Of a stretch of 64,000 bases of DNA, positions 1-13,567 are shown piece by piece. The notes under the pieces were generated by a model, which did no database searches, was not told the origin of the DNA, and was given only the letters and a program-made list of their open reading frames with translations. The translations under genes were made by a program, and so were the position numbers. Numbering within the stretch: the first letter of the stretch is position 1; each line of letters starts with the position of its first letter. The DNA comes from Micromonospora costi (GTDB taxonomy: Bacteria; Actinomycetota; Actinomycetes; Mycobacteriales; Micromonosporaceae). The DNA lies in assembly GCF_003626655.1 (NCBI RefSeq), contig NZ_RBAN01000003.1, positions 558,001-622,000 of the forward strand. Direction: 5' to 3'.

Positions 1-774
1 CAACGCCACCAGCATGATCGCCGCCCAGGAGGTGGCCGTGTCGCCCACGCCCGCGTACTGCTGGATGACGTAGCCGAGGCCACCCTCGCCGGCCTGGAAC
101 TCACCGATGACCGCGCCGATCGCGGCCAGCGGCATACCGACCTTGAGGCCGACGAAGATCTGCGGCAACGCGGCCGGGAAACGCACCTTGCGGAACGCCT
201 GCCACCGCGAGGCGTTCCAGGAGCGGACCAGCTCCGCGAGGTCCGCCGGCGTGGTGGTGAGGCCGGTCGCCGTGGAGAGCACGATCGGGAAGAAGCAGAG
301 CAGGAAGACCATGGTGAGAATGGGCTTCTGGCCCCAGCCGAAGGCCACCACCAGCAGCGGCCCCAGCGTGATCTTCGGTACCGCGTTCACGGCGACGAGC
401 AGCGGCGTGAACATCCGCTCCACCGTGCGGGACGTCGCCAGCGCCAGCCCGATCAGGACGCCCGCCACCACGGACAGCGCGAACCCGATGAGGATCTCCA
501 GCATCGTGTCGCCGGTGTGCTCCAGCATCAGCGCCGGCTTGTCGACGAACGCGGTGAGCACGTCCCCCGGTGGTGGCAGGGCCGCCGGGTGGATCAGCTC
601 CAGCCGGGCGGTGAGCCACCACACCGCGAAAGCGATCAGCAGACCCACGGCGGGCAGCAGCGAGGCGCCGGCCCCGGCGGCCCGTGCGCCGACGGCCCTG
701 CGCGGGGCGCCCGCGGGAACGGTCTCCGCGGTCGCGGGCTCGGTCGCCGGCTCCGCCGAGCGGACCTCGGTCAT
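1..774 (-). CDS. ABC transporter permease (SsuC/TauC/ThiX type), C-terminus cut by window edge
   Basis: Inner-membrane permease of a binding-protein-dependent importer. The start is the ATG at 774, preceded by a perfect AAGGAGG ribosome site; 258 residues are present before the window ends. An Ala/Pro-rich cytoplasmic N-terminus of about 38 residues leads into a first helix (LLPAVGLLIAFAVWWL), then helices around LIGFALSVVAGVLIGLALA, the NAVPKITLGPLLVVAFG segment and TMVFLLCFFPIVL. The FPAALPQIFVGLKVGMPLAAIGA stretch is the conserved loop that contacts the ATPase (seen and family knowledge). It lies 96 bases downstream of the lipoprotein gene, so the two are probably one transcript. The substrate cannot be read from sequence: sulfonates, nitrate-like ions and thiamine pyrimidine precursors all use this family. 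Confidence 0.9.
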   Translation of the reverse strand, partial: MTEVRSAEPATEPATAETVPAGAPRRAVGARAAGAGASLLPAVGLLIAFAVWWLTARLELIHPAALPPPGDVLTAFVDKPALMLEHTGDTMLEILIGFALSVVAGVLIGLALATSRTVERMFTPLLVAVNAVPKITLGPLLVVAFGWGQKPILTMVFLLCFFPIVLSTATGLTTTPADLAELVRSWNASRWQAFRKVRFPAALPQIFVGLKVGMPLAAIGAVIGEFQAGEGGLGYVIQQYAGVGDTATSWAAIMLVAL

Positions 775-870
775 GGTGTCCTCCTTGGTTCCTCCGGCCG
801 GTGGCCGGAACGCCGGACGGGGTGCGTCCCACCGGAGTCCGGCGGGACGCACCCCGGGTCACTGCGCTGA

Positions 871-1899
871 TCAGGCCTTCGGCGTGAGGCTGAAGTCGAT
901 GATCTGCTCGGGGGTGATGTTCTGCTTCAGCGTGCCGGCGCCCTGGAGGATCGCGATGCTCTTGGCCACCCGGCCGCTGTCCAGCGTGCCCAGCGCGGTG
1001 CCGGAGTTGCTGGAGCGGACGTACCCGGCCATCAGCTGCAGCTCGGCGGCGGCCGAGGCGGGGTTGGTGGCGTCCACGTTCTTCTTCAGGATGTCCGCCG
1101 CCTCCTGCGGGTTGGCCAGGCTGTACTCCAGGCCCTTCATGAGCGCCGCGGTGAACTTCTTGACCATCTCCGGCTTCTCCTTGGCGATCTTCGCCGAGGT
1201 GATGAGCACGTTGCCGTAGAGGTCCTGCATCACGTTGCTGTACGGCAGCATGACGGCCTTCTTGCCCTTGGCCACGCCCTCGATCGTCGGCTGGCCGACG
1301 ACGAACTGGCCGATGCCGTCGACCTGGCCGGTGGCGAGCGTGCCGATCAGGGACTGGGCCTCACCGTTGACCCACGTCACCTTGCTCGCGTCGATGCCGG
1401 CCATCCGGGCGTACGTCGGGAAGAGGTTGCGGACGACGGAGCCGGGGGTGTCCGCGAGCTTCTTGCCCTCCAGGTCCTTCGGAGAGGCGATCTTCTTGCC
1501 CTCGAGGGTGGCGATGGCGGCCATGGTGCGCTGCTGGATCGCGGCCACCGCCACGAAGTCCTTCGCCTGGCCGTTGCCGAGCTGGAGCAGACCACCGGTC
1601 AGGTCGATCGGGCCGAAGTCGGCCTGGCCGCCGACGATGGTCTGGATGACGGCGCCGGTGCCCTGCCCGGGCTTGATGTCGACGTCGAAGCCGGCCTCCT
1701 TGAAGAAGCCCTTGTCCTTCGCCACCCAGGCGTAGGCGTCACGGCCGAAGTTGCCGAACGAGGTGAGGTAGGTCACCTTCTCCAGCGATCCGCCGCCGTT
1801 CGCGTCGTCGGAGGAGTCCGAATCGCCGCTGCATCCGGCCACCAGGGCGAGAGCGGCGGCCATCGCGGCCGCGGCGACCGTACGGGTCAGCCTTCTCAT
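871..1899 (-). CDS. NMT1/THI5-like ABC substrate-binding lipoprotein
   Basis: Extracellular solute receptor for the neighbouring permease and ATPase, 342 residues. The start is the ATG at 1899 (MRRLTRTV); AAAGGA lies about 12 bases upstream. A type II signal peptide ends in the lipobox LVAGC, so Cys23 should be lipidated and anchor the protein outside the membrane. The mature part reads as an NMT1/SsuA-type periplasmic fold (TYLTSFGNFGRDAYAWVAKD, then GGQADFG, a typical binding-cleft segment). It is divergent from the ATPase gene across 1900-2167, a 268-base region in which I see a possible minus-strand -10 (TACGCT) but no TPP riboswitch and no convincing operator. Proximity to the thiamine operon makes pyrimidine precursor uptake conceivable, but nothing in the sequence proves it. 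Confidence 0.88.
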   Translation of the reverse strand: MRRLTRTVAAAAMAAALALVAGCSGDSDSSDDANGGGSLEKVTYLTSFGNFGRDAYAWVAKDKGFFKEAGFDVDIKPGQGTGAVIQTIVGGQADFGPIDLTGGLLQLGNGQAKDFVAVAAIQQRTMAAIATLEGKKIASPKDLEGKKLADTPGSVVRNLFPTYARMAGIDASKVTWVNGEAQSLIGTLATGQVDGIGQFVVGQPTIEGVAKGKKAVMLPYSNVMQDLYGNVLITSAKIAKEKPEMVKKFTAALMKGLEYSLANPQEAADILKKNVDATNPASAAAELQLMAGYVRSSNSGTALGTLDSGRVAKSIAILQGAGTLKQNITPEQIIDFSLTPKA

Positions 1900-2167
1900 C
1901 AGTGCACCATGTCCTTTCCGACCGGGGCCGGCAGGCCGCCGGAGGGGTTGTCGCGGGGCACCGGCGTGAAGGGGGCAGGCCGGCACCACCGTCGTGAGGG
2001 GACTCTTCGCGGGCACAGCGTACGAGAACCCCACCTTTGCGACGCCAGGCGTGCCGGATTGCGGAACGGAAACAAACTGATGTCCACCCCGGACGGTGCG
2101 ATGGGGACGCACGACCGCTAGCCTTTGGCAGATTCCTGACCACCCAATCAGGGGAGGCCCGCCGGCG

Positions 2168-2953
2168 ATGATTCGACTGTCCGGTGTGTCCCGCACCTTC
2201 GACGGCCGCAGCGGCCGCGTCGAGGCGTTGCGGGGCATCGACCTCGACGTCGCCGAGGGCGAGTTCGTCGCCATCCTCGGCCGTTCCGGCTGCGGCAAGT
2301 CCACGCTCCTGCGACTGATCGCCGGGCTCCTACCGGTGACCTCCGGCGAGATCACCGTCGGCGGCACGCCGGTCGGCAAGCCCCGCCGGGACATCGCGAT
2401 GCTGTTCCAGAGGCCGGCCCTGCTGCCCTGGCGGACGGTGCTCGACAACGTCCTGCTGCCGGTGGAGATCTTCGGCTGGAGCCGGGCGAAGTACCGCGAC
2501 CGGGCCCGGGAACTGCTCGACCTGGCCGGGCTCGCCGGCTTCGAGAAGCGCCTGCCGCACGAGCTGTCCGGAGGCATGCAGCAGCGCGTCTCGCTGTGCC
2601 GGTCGCTGATCGGCGAACCCCGCGTGATGCTCATGGACGAGCCGTTCTCGGCGCTGGACGCGCTCACCCGCGAGGAACTCTCCGGCGAACTCCAGCGCGT
2701 GCACATGGAGAGCGCCGCGACGATCGTCTTCGTCACCCACTCGATCGACGAGGCGGTGCTGCTGGCCGACCGGGTGGTCGTGCTCAGCCCTCGACCGGGC
2801 CGGATCCGCAAGGTGGTCGAGGTGGAGATCCCCCGGCCGCGCACGCTCGGCCGCAACGCGCACCTCGCCGACGTCGCCCGGGTCAGCGCGGATCTGCACG
2901 AGCTGCTGATGGAACGTGACGAGCCGGCGGTGGCCGGCGCGGAAGGACGATGA
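2168..2953 (+). CDS. ABC transporter ATP-binding protein (nitrate/sulfonate/taurine family)
   Basis: Cytoplasmic ATPase that powers the importer encoded divergently at 1-1899; 261 residues. The ATG at 2168 has GGGGAGG 9 bases upstream; an upstream in-frame start at 2096 has no ribosome site. Walker A is GRSGCGKST (38-46), the Q-loop follows in MLFQRPALLPW, the signature is LSGGMQQR, and Walker B is VMLMDEPFSALD, followed by the switch His in FVTHSIDEA. All catalytic residues are intact. It opens a plus-strand operon with the oxidoreductase and cupin genes (2-base gap, then a 4-base overlap). A short dyad CCTGA/TCAGG sits in its leader at about 2137-2154. Confidence 0.92.
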   Translation: MIRLSGVSRTFDGRSGRVEALRGIDLDVAEGEFVAILGRSGCGKSTLLRLIAGLLPVTSGEITVGGTPVGKPRRDIAMLFQRPALLPWRTVLDNVLLPVEIFGWSRAKYRDRARELLDLAGLAGFEKRLPHELSGGMQQRVSLCRSLIGEPRVMLMDEPFSALDALTREELSGELQRVHMESAATIVFVTHSIDEAVLLADRVVVLSPRPGRIRKVVEVEIPRPRTLGRNAHLADVARVSADLHELLMERDEPAVAGAEGR

Positions 2954-2955
2954 CC

Positions 2956-3906
2956 ATGCGGGTGTCGGTGTTCATCGAGCCGCACCGGGGCGCCACGTAC
3001 GAGGACCAGCTCCGCTTCGCCCGCGCCGTGGAGGACCTCGGCTTCGAGGGCTTCTTCCGCGCCGACCATTACCAGTCCATGGGGGCCGACCTCGGGCTGC
3101 CCGGGCCGACCGACGCCTGGCTGACCCTCGCCGCGCTGGCCCGGGAGACCACCCGGATCCGGCTCGGCACGTTGGTCACCTCGGCCACGTTCCGCCTGCC
3201 GGGGCCGCTGGCCGTGATGGTGGCCCAGGTGGACCAGATGAGCGGCGGCCGGGTCGAGCTGGGCATCGGCGCCGGCTGGTACGAGCGGGAGCACACCTCG
3301 TACGGCATCCCGTTCCCCGCGGTGGTCGAGCGCTTCGACCGCCTCGCCGAGCAGCTCGAGGTGATCACCGGGCTGTGGCGTACCCCGCCCGGCGAGACGT
3401 ACAGCTTCACCGGCGACCACTACCGGCTGGTGGACGCCCCGGCGCTGCCCAAGCCGGTGCAGGTGCCCGGCCCACCGGTCATCGTGGGTGGCCGCGGGCC
3501 GAAGCGGACCCCGGACCTGGCCGCGCGCTTCGCCGACGAGTTCAACATGCCGTTCAAGTCGGTCGAGGAGACCGCCGGAGCGTACGAGCGGGTGCGCGAG
3601 GCCTGCGACCGGACCGGCCGGGCGGAGGCGGGGCGTGCGCCGCTGGTCCTCTCCGCCGGCATCGTGGTGGCGATCGGCCGGTCCGACGCCGAGGCGCAGC
3701 GGCGGGCCGCGCCGCTGCACGTCGCGAGCGCGCTGCCGCCGGAGGACGCGGTGGTCGGCTCCCCCGCCCGACTGGTCGACCGGATCGGCGAGTTCGCGGC
3801 GATCGGCGCCTCCCGGGTGCACCTGCGCCTCATCGAGCTCGCCGACCTCGACCACCTGGAACTGATCGCCAGCGACGTGCTGCCGCAGTTGGACGGAGAC
3901 CGATGA
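2956..3906 (+). CDS. LLM-class (luciferase-like) F420-dependent oxidoreductase
   Basis: Predicted cytosolic flavin or F420-dependent TIM-barrel oxidoreductase, 316 residues from the ATG at 2956, which has AAGGA 8 bases upstream. The ATG at 2950 (two residues longer, ATGA overlap with the ATPase stop) is the alternative but its ribosome site would be too close. Typical family segments are visible: DLGFEGFFRADHY near the start, TTRIRLGTLVTSATFRLPG, the GGRVELGIGAGWYEREH glycine-rich segment around residue 100, and PPVIVGGRGPKRT. Family knowledge links such segments to deazaflavin/FMN binding. Its place between an uptake ATPase and a cupin suggests oxidation or cleavage of the imported compound; the actual substrate is unknown. 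Confidence 0.85.
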   Translation: MRVSVFIEPHRGATYEDQLRFARAVEDLGFEGFFRADHYQSMGADLGLPGPTDAWLTLAALARETTRIRLGTLVTSATFRLPGPLAVMVAQVDQMSGGRVELGIGAGWYEREHTSYGIPFPAVVERFDRLAEQLEVITGLWRTPPGETYSFTGDHYRLVDAPALPKPVQVPGPPVIVGGRGPKRTPDLAARFADEFNMPFKSVEETAGAYERVREACDRTGRAEAGRAPLVLSAGIVVAIGRSDAEAQRRAAPLHVASALPPEDAVVGSPARLVDRIGEFAAIGASRVHLRLIELADLDHLELIASDVLPQLDGDR

Positions 3907-4220
3907 GCGACGTGACCGACGTGACCGACGGCCTCGAACTCGGGCCGGTGGGTCAGGAGATCGTGTACGAGAACGACCGGGTGCGGGTCTGGCACATCCG
4001 CCTGGAGCCGGGTGAGCGGCAGCCGCTGCACCGCCACGACCACCCGTACCTGGTGGTGGCGATCGAGGGCGCGAAGAACGTGGTGCAGACCGTCGACGGC
4101 ACCCGCATCGACGCGGACGAGCCGACCGGTGGGGTCGTCTACCGGGACCCGGGCGCGGTGCACATGCTCACCAACGTCGGGAACACGACGTACCTCGCCC
4201 GCCTGGTCGAACTCAAGTAG
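3903..4220 (+). CDS. Small cupin-domain protein
   Basis: Single-domain cupin of 105 residues. The ATG at 3903 overlaps the oxidoreductase stop by four bases (ATGA), implying translational coupling; GGAG lies just upstream. The first cupin motif is seen as PGERQPLHRHDHPYLVVAIEG, with two His and a likely third ligand forming the metal site, and the second as VYRDPGAVHMLTNVGNT. Such small cupins act as metal-dependent dioxygenases or isomerases or simply bind a ligand; the sequence does not tell which. It is the last gene of the operon; the gap to the next gene shows no obvious terminator hairpin. Confidence 0.82.
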   Translation: MSDVTDVTDGLELGPVGQEIVYENDRVRVWHIRLEPGERQPLHRHDHPYLVVAIEGAKNVVQTVDGTRIDADEPTGGVVYRDPGAVHMLTNVGNTTYLARLVELK

Positions 4221-4297
4221 TTCGGCAGGTCGCGCGGCCGGCCGTCACGCGGCGTGCCGGTGGCGATCCGGTGCACCAGGTGCGTAACGTGCCGGAC

Positions 4298-7285
4298 ATG
4301 GCCTTTCGGACCTGGGGCAGACTGCTGCTCACGGCGCTCGGGGTGAGCGTGCTGGCCGGGGCCGGGCAGCTGGGCATCGCGTACGGCTTCGGCATCGTCC
4401 GGCTCACCGGCGCCTTCACGGGCGCGACCGTCAACCAGTGGCCCGCCCAGCTCGTCTGGGTCGGCTGGTTCTCGGCGAACGCCGCCGTCGTCGGTGCGGT
4501 GCTCACCGAGCGCCTCGCCCGTCGCGACGGGCCGCCGGCCACCACGGGCCGGCAACTGGCCGTCGGTGCGGTGGCCGCGCTGGGCGCGTCCACCGTGGCG
4601 CCGTTGTGCATGCAGCCCGCCCGCGCCGCGGAGTTGGTGTCCGTCGACCCGGTCTTCGCGGTCGGCATCTGTGCCGTGCTCGGCGCCATCGTGGGGGCCG
4701 GGGCGGCCATCGCCGTCCTGCTCAACCCGCCGCTGGGCTGGAACGTGGCGGCGGTCGCCGGCGCCGTCTGGCTGCTCGCCCTGGTCTCGGCGCTGCCGTC
4801 GCTCGGCGCGAGCGGGCCTCTGCGCAGCGTCCGGCTCGGTGTGCTGGAGCCGACCTGGCTGGACGCCGACGCCGCCCAGCGCTTGTCCCTGCTGCTGTTG
4901 CCGATCGTGGCGCTGCTCGCCGGGGCGGCGAGCGCCGGCCTGGCCCGCCGGCGCGGCCACGTGCCGCTGGTCAGCGGCGCGACCGGGGTGGCCGGCCCGG
5001 TGCTCGCGGCGTTCGCGTACCTGACCGCCGGCCCCGGTGACGCGGTCGACCGGTACCAGACCACGCCCTACTACGGCGCGCTGATCGCGGTCGCCGCCGG
5101 CGCCCTCGGCGCGGCGGCCGCCGCCCTGCTCCGCTGGCCGGCCGGCACCCGCAGCGCCGGCGCCCACGCCATCGAACCGAGCGACATCCTGCGCCCGCTG
5201 CCCGCCGGTCCCGCCCTGCCCACCTCCGCCGCCACGACCGCCGCCGCCACGAGCGCCGACCGTCCCGACGAGGATCGGGCGGAACCGGCCGGCGCCGACG
5301 TGGCGGCCCGATCCGGCGGTACGGTGCCCGCGACCGGCGCCGTCCGCAGCGGCGGTAGCGCGCGCGGCGGTGTCGGCGGTAGCGGCGGTGTCGGCCGTTC
5401 CGGTGCCCCGGCCCACTGGGATTGGCCCGAGGCCGGCACCCACACGGCGCACCGGTCGAGCGCCGATCCCGCTCGCCGACCCCTCACCGACGACCTGCCC
5501 ACGGCGCCGCTGACCGTCACGTCGACGCTGGGCCGGCCGGTCGAACGCACCGCCCCCGCCACGGAGCCGGCTTCCGCCACGGAGCCCGCCCCCGCCACGG
5601 AGCCCGTCTCCGCCGCCGAGCGGCTAGGCCCGGGCGCCGATCGCGGCCCGATCGCCGAACAGCCCGGCCAGGGTGTGGAGACCGCCTCCGGGACGGCCCG
5701 GGTTGCCGGCGCGCACGCGTCGGCGCCGGCCCTCAGTGGCGAGCTGGCCGAGACCCGTCGCGCGGATCCCGACTCCGCCGGTCGTGGGGCCGATGGTTCC
5801 CCATCGAGCGTGATGCCTCAGAGTCATATTCATGCCTCTGAGGCATCAAGCCCAGAACAGGTAGCTGCTCCCCAGCCAGTCGACCAGGGCTCGACGCTCG
5901 ACCCGCGCCGGCTGACCGACAACGGTGAGCCCGATCCTCAGCCGGCGACGGACGCCGGGACGACACCCCGGCCCCGCCGTCGTTCCACCCGCCCGGCCGG
6001 CTCGGCCGCAGCGTCCACGCCATCGCCTGCGTCGGGCACGCCGACGTCCACAGGGCCGGCAAGCGGGACAGGGCCGGCAGAGTCGGCAGGCGACCCGAAG
6101 ACAGGCAACCCGAAGGCAGCGGACGCGCCAGAGCAGGCCGGTGCGCCGGAGGAGGGCGCGGAGTCGGCGCCGGCACCGAAGGCCCGGCGTGCGCGCAAGG
6201 CCCGTTCCACGTCGAAGCCCGCCGCCCTGTCCGACAGCACGGCAGACGCCACGAGCGGCGGCACGGCACACGCCGCGAGCACCGCAGCGGAGGCCGCCGA
6301 CCGTGGCACGGCGCCGACCACGGGCAGCGCGAAACGCGCTTCCGCCGCATCCGCCCAACCGATCGGAGCCGACCCAGCGGCGCACGGCCCAGCCGACGGG
6401 GCAGCCACCGCGGGCAGAGCAACCACCGGCGGCAGGGTGCGCACGGCCGGCAGGGCGCGCACGGCCGCTGGGGAACCGCAGGTCGACGGCGAGCCGACTG
6501 GGACGCCGGCCCCGGCTGCCGACGACGTGACGAGCCGCCGCGACACCCGGCCGACGGCGGACCGGCAGCCCAGCGCGCGCCGAGAGACCGAACCGCAGCG
6601 CCCGGCCGGTGCGCCGACCCGCGGCCTCCCCGCCACAGCGGCCGACGCACCGACCCACGGCCTGGCCGCACAGCCCGCGCCGCAGGACCCCGCCACCGCG
6701 ACCGCGCCGACCCACGGCCTTCCGGCACAGCCTGCCCTGCCGGATCACGCCAGGCCCGCGTGGCCGGTGCCGTCCCGGCCCGCGCCGGTCGGCGACGAGG
6801 TGGCCCGGGAGGCGACGGGCGTACCGGCGTCCGGGGAGGAACCGCCGCCGCGCGCGCGGCACCGGGCACCGCTGCCCGACCTGAACCGGGCGGCGAGCTG
6901 GGAGGCCCTGGCCACCGCGCGGCGCGCCGGGCCGCAGTCGACCGGCCCGCGCCACACGGCGCAGGACGCACCGTTGGAGGCGACCGCATCGGCCGGCCCG
7001 GCGACCGAGGCGGCTGCGGCGGACACGTCGGCCGAGGGCTCCGCCGAGGACCAGAGCGGCGCGGACCAGTCGGCGGGCCGGGGTCGCGGGCGGCTCGGGC
7101 TGTTCCGGCGCAACCGCTCCCGCGAGGCCACCGGCAGCGACGCCGAGTCGGAACCGCTCGCCGCGCAGGACGAGGAGTACGTCGACTGGGTGACCGGCCT
7201 GGGCCGGTCGGTGGCGGACAACGAACCCGAGCAGGAGAACGGCCGGCGCTCGCTGCGTTCGAGCGGTCGCCATCACCGGGACTGA
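4298..7285 (+). CDS. Large membrane protein with long disordered Ala/Pro/Thr tail, unknown function
   Basis: Not recognised. The first about 285 residues hold roughly eight hydrophobic segments (e.g. [72 protein letters not shown]). The remaining about 710 residues are low-complexity, rich in Ala, Pro, Thr, Arg and Glu, with short repeats such as [10 protein letters not shown] near residue 430 and THGLPA/THGLAA near residues 770-815. The C-terminus becomes acidic then basic ([13 protein letters not shown] ... SSGRHHRD) and may be a conserved tail motif. The start is uncertain: ATG 4298 (used), GTG 4289 and GTG 4271 are in frame and none has a strong ribosome site. The gene contains an AT-rich double palindrome at 5811-5848 that stands out from its GC-rich surroundings. 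Confidence 0.7.
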   Translation: MAFRTWGRLLLTALGVSVLAGAGQLGIAYGFGIVRLTGAFTGATVNQWPAQLVWVGWFSANAAVVGAVLTERLARRDGPPATTGRQLAVGAVAALGASTVAPLCMQPARAAELVSVDPVFAVGICAVLGAIVGAGAAIAVLLNPPLGWNVAAVAGAVWLLALVSALPSLGASGPLRSVRLGVLEPTWLDADAAQRLSLLLLPIVALLAGAASAGLARRRGHVPLVSGATGVAGPVLAAFAYLTAGPGDAVDRYQTTPYYGALIAVAAGALGAAAAALLRWPAGTRSAGAHAIEPSDILRPLPAGPALPTSAATTAAATSADRPDEDRAEPAGADVAARSGGTVPATGAVRSGGSARGGVGGSGGVGRSGAPAHWDWPEAGTHTAHRSSADPARRPLTDDLPTAPLTVTSTLGRPVERTAPATEPASATEPAPATEPVSAAERLGPGADRGPIAEQPGQGVETASGTARVAGAHASAPALSGELAETRRADPDSAGRGADGSPSSVMPQSHIHASEASSPEQVAAPQPVDQGSTLDPRRLTDNGEPDPQPATDAGTTPRPRRRSTRPAGSAAASTPSPASGTPTSTGPASGTGPAESAGDPKTGNPKAADAPEQAGAPEEGAESAPAPKARRARKARSTSKPAALSDSTADATSGGTAHAASTAAEAADRGTAPTTGSAKRASAASAQPIGADPAAHGPADGAATAGRATTGGRVRTAGRARTAAGEPQVDGEPTGTPAPAADDVTSRRDTRPTADRQPSARRETEPQRPAGAPTRGLPATAADAPTHGLAAQPAPQDPATATAPTHGLPAQPALPDHARPAWPVPSRPAPVGDEVAREATGVPASGEEPPPRARHRAPLPDLNRAASWEALATARRAGPQSTGPRHTAQDAPLEATASAGPATEAAAADTSAEGSAEDQSGADQSAGRGRGRLGLFRRNRSREATGSDAESEPLAAQDEEYVDWVTGLGRSVADNEPEQENGRRSLRSSGRHHRD
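5811..5848. repeat. Intragenic 13-bp inverted repeat made of two tandem 15-bp palindromes
   Basis: TGATGCCTCAGAG (5811-5823) is perfectly inverted at 5836-5848 around a 12-base spacer. Read differently, it is two head-to-tail copies of the palindrome ATGCCTCWGAGKCAT: 5813-5827 (one mismatch) and 5832-5846 (perfect), 19 bases apart centre to centre. The element is AT-rich compared with its surroundings and is translated in frame as [12 protein letters not shown]. It could be a regulator-binding site, an RNA hairpin or an inserted short repeat; the sequence alone does not decide. Confidence 0.85.
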
Positions 7286-7300
7286 CCCGACACGACACTG

Positions 7301-7333
7301 ACGCCCGGGGCCCGGGGCTCGTGCCCCGGGCGT
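7301..7333. terminator. Bidirectional terminator hairpin between converging genes
   Basis: ACGCCCGGGGC (7301-7311) pairs with GCCCCGGGCGT (7323-7333) across an 11-base loop; flanking ACACG/CGTGT can extend the stem. It sits between the plus-strand membrane protein gene and the end of thiC on minus, so it can serve both. Confidence 0.75.
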
Positions 7334-7386
7334 CGTGTCTGTCGGCAGGGCCGCCGCCGACGTGGTCAGGCCAGCGGCGCAGAGGG

Positions 7387-12546
<5,160 letters not shown>

Positions 12547-12553
<7 letters not shown>

Positions 12554-13173
12554 GTCAGCGCCTCGAGCAGTGCGGCGGCGGCGCGGCCGGGATCGGCGGC
12601 CGTGGAGAGCGCGCCGACGACGGCCACCCCGTACGCCCCGGCCGCCCGCAGCGCCGGCACGTGGGTCGCGGTCACCCCGCCGATGGCGATGACCGGCACG
12701 TCGACCGCCTCGGCCACCGCCCGCACCCCGGGCACGCCGATCGGTGGAGGAAGGCCCTCCTTGGTGGCGGTGGGGTGGCACGGGCCCACGCCCAGGTAGC
12801 TGGCTCCGGCGGCGACCGCCTCGGCGGCGGTGCCGGGGTCACGGGCGGTGGCGCCGAGCACGGCGGTGGGGCCGAGCACCCGCCGGGCGGCCCCGACGGG
12901 CAGGTCGTCGGCACCGACGTGCCCGCCCGCGACGCCGGCCGCGAGCGCCACGTGCAGACGGTCGTTGACCAGGCACGTCGCCCCGTACGGCGTGCAGAGC
13001 GCGACCACCCGGCGGGTCAGGTCGTACGCCTCGCGGTCGGTGGCGGAGTCCTCGACGCGGACCTGCACCACCAGGTCGGCGCGGGCTGCCGCGAGGGCGG
13101 CCCGGACCACGGTGAGCGGGTCGCGCCCGGGTCGGGTGTCGGTGATGAGATGCAGGCGCCCCAGGGACGACAC
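12547..13173 (-). CDS. thiE: Thiamine-phosphate synthase-like protein ThiE (first gene of thiamine operon)
   Basis: ThiE joins HMP-PP and thiazole phosphate to thiamine phosphate. This 208-residue copy has the LHLITD start, the magnesium motif ND (70-71) and GADD (87-90), and the phosphate loop GPCHPTATKEGLPPPIG. The usual QxRxK motif reads QVRVE: Gln37 and Arg39 are kept but the Lys position is Glu41, which is unusual. The GTG start at 13173 has GGAGGAG at ideal spacing, and that site directly abuts the TPP aptamer, so riboswitch folding can block initiation. A second family member sits at 9779-10456. Confidence 0.88.
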
Positions 13174-13181
13174 GGCAACAC

Positions 13182-13268
13182 TCCTCCCTGCGCCGGCATT
13201 ACCCGGATCAGGTTCGACGGTCGGGGGCTGCAGCCCCCCTCTCAGCCCGGTGCACCGGACTCCCGTGG
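13182..13268 (-). promoter_or_regulatory. TPP riboswitch (THI box)
   Basis: On the minus strand the conserved TPP aptamer pieces appear in order: CGGGAGTCCGG, GGGCTGAGAGG, a short GC hairpin GGGGGCTGCAGCCCCC, then GAACCTGATCCGGGTAATG and GCCGGCGCAGGGAG. The CTGAGA and CCTGATC...GGGTAATGCCGGCG cores are diagnostic. The ribosome site of thiE (13181-13187) lies at the edge of the closing helix and no terminator hairpin fits in the 8 bases before the start, so control is most likely at translation initiation (inference). It should repress all seven thi genes when TPP is plentiful. Confidence 0.96.
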
Positions 13269-13282
13269 GTTACTTGCCTGCC

Positions 13283-13312
13283 ACCGTACGACAGGACCCG
13301 TCGCCGTGCCAA
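13283..13312 (-). promoter_or_regulatory. Promoter of the thiamine operon
   Basis: TTGGCA (13307-13312) and TACGGT (13283-13288) are separated by 18 bases on the minus strand, a good match to a SigA-type promoter. Transcription would begin near 13276, about eight bases before the aptamer. Predicted from sequence only. Confidence 0.6.
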
Positions 13313-13457
13313 GGGTGGCGCAGGCGACAGTGGGCCGCCCTCCGGCGGGGGCGCTTCATGGCGTCCTGTTCGGAATGTCGCCCGCTGTTGCGAAACCGTT
13401 ACCATCCGCGTCTTGCCGGACATGGATACACCCGAATTAATTTGTTCAGCGATTCGA

Positions 13458-13463
13458 CATAAT
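13458..13463 (+). promoter_or_regulatory. Possible -10 box for the secreted multidomain gene
   Basis: CATAAT lies in a short AT-rich island (about 13425-13465, including AATTAATT) unlike the surrounding sequence, about 105 bases before the GTG at 13568. I see no convincing -35 box at 17 bases. The island 13313-13457 carries no gene. Confidence 0.35.
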
Positions 13464-13567
13464 CAATGGCGTGGACGTCCTGGCCCGATGTCCACACCAG
13501 TCCACCCGGGACGGTCTTCGGCGAGCCGGCCCCCGCGATCCCTGTCCACCGCGACATAGGAGGCGGC

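Noticed and set aside
1900-2167. Possible TPP riboswitch before the ABC importer genes
   Set aside because: None of the conserved CTGAGA or CCTGATC...GGGTAATGCCGGCG pieces is present on either strand.
871-3855. Long minus frame extending the lipoprotein gene upstream to 3855
   Set aside because: The lipoprotein signal peptide and lipobox define the start at 1899; the upstream part is antisense to the ATPase and oxidoreductase genes.
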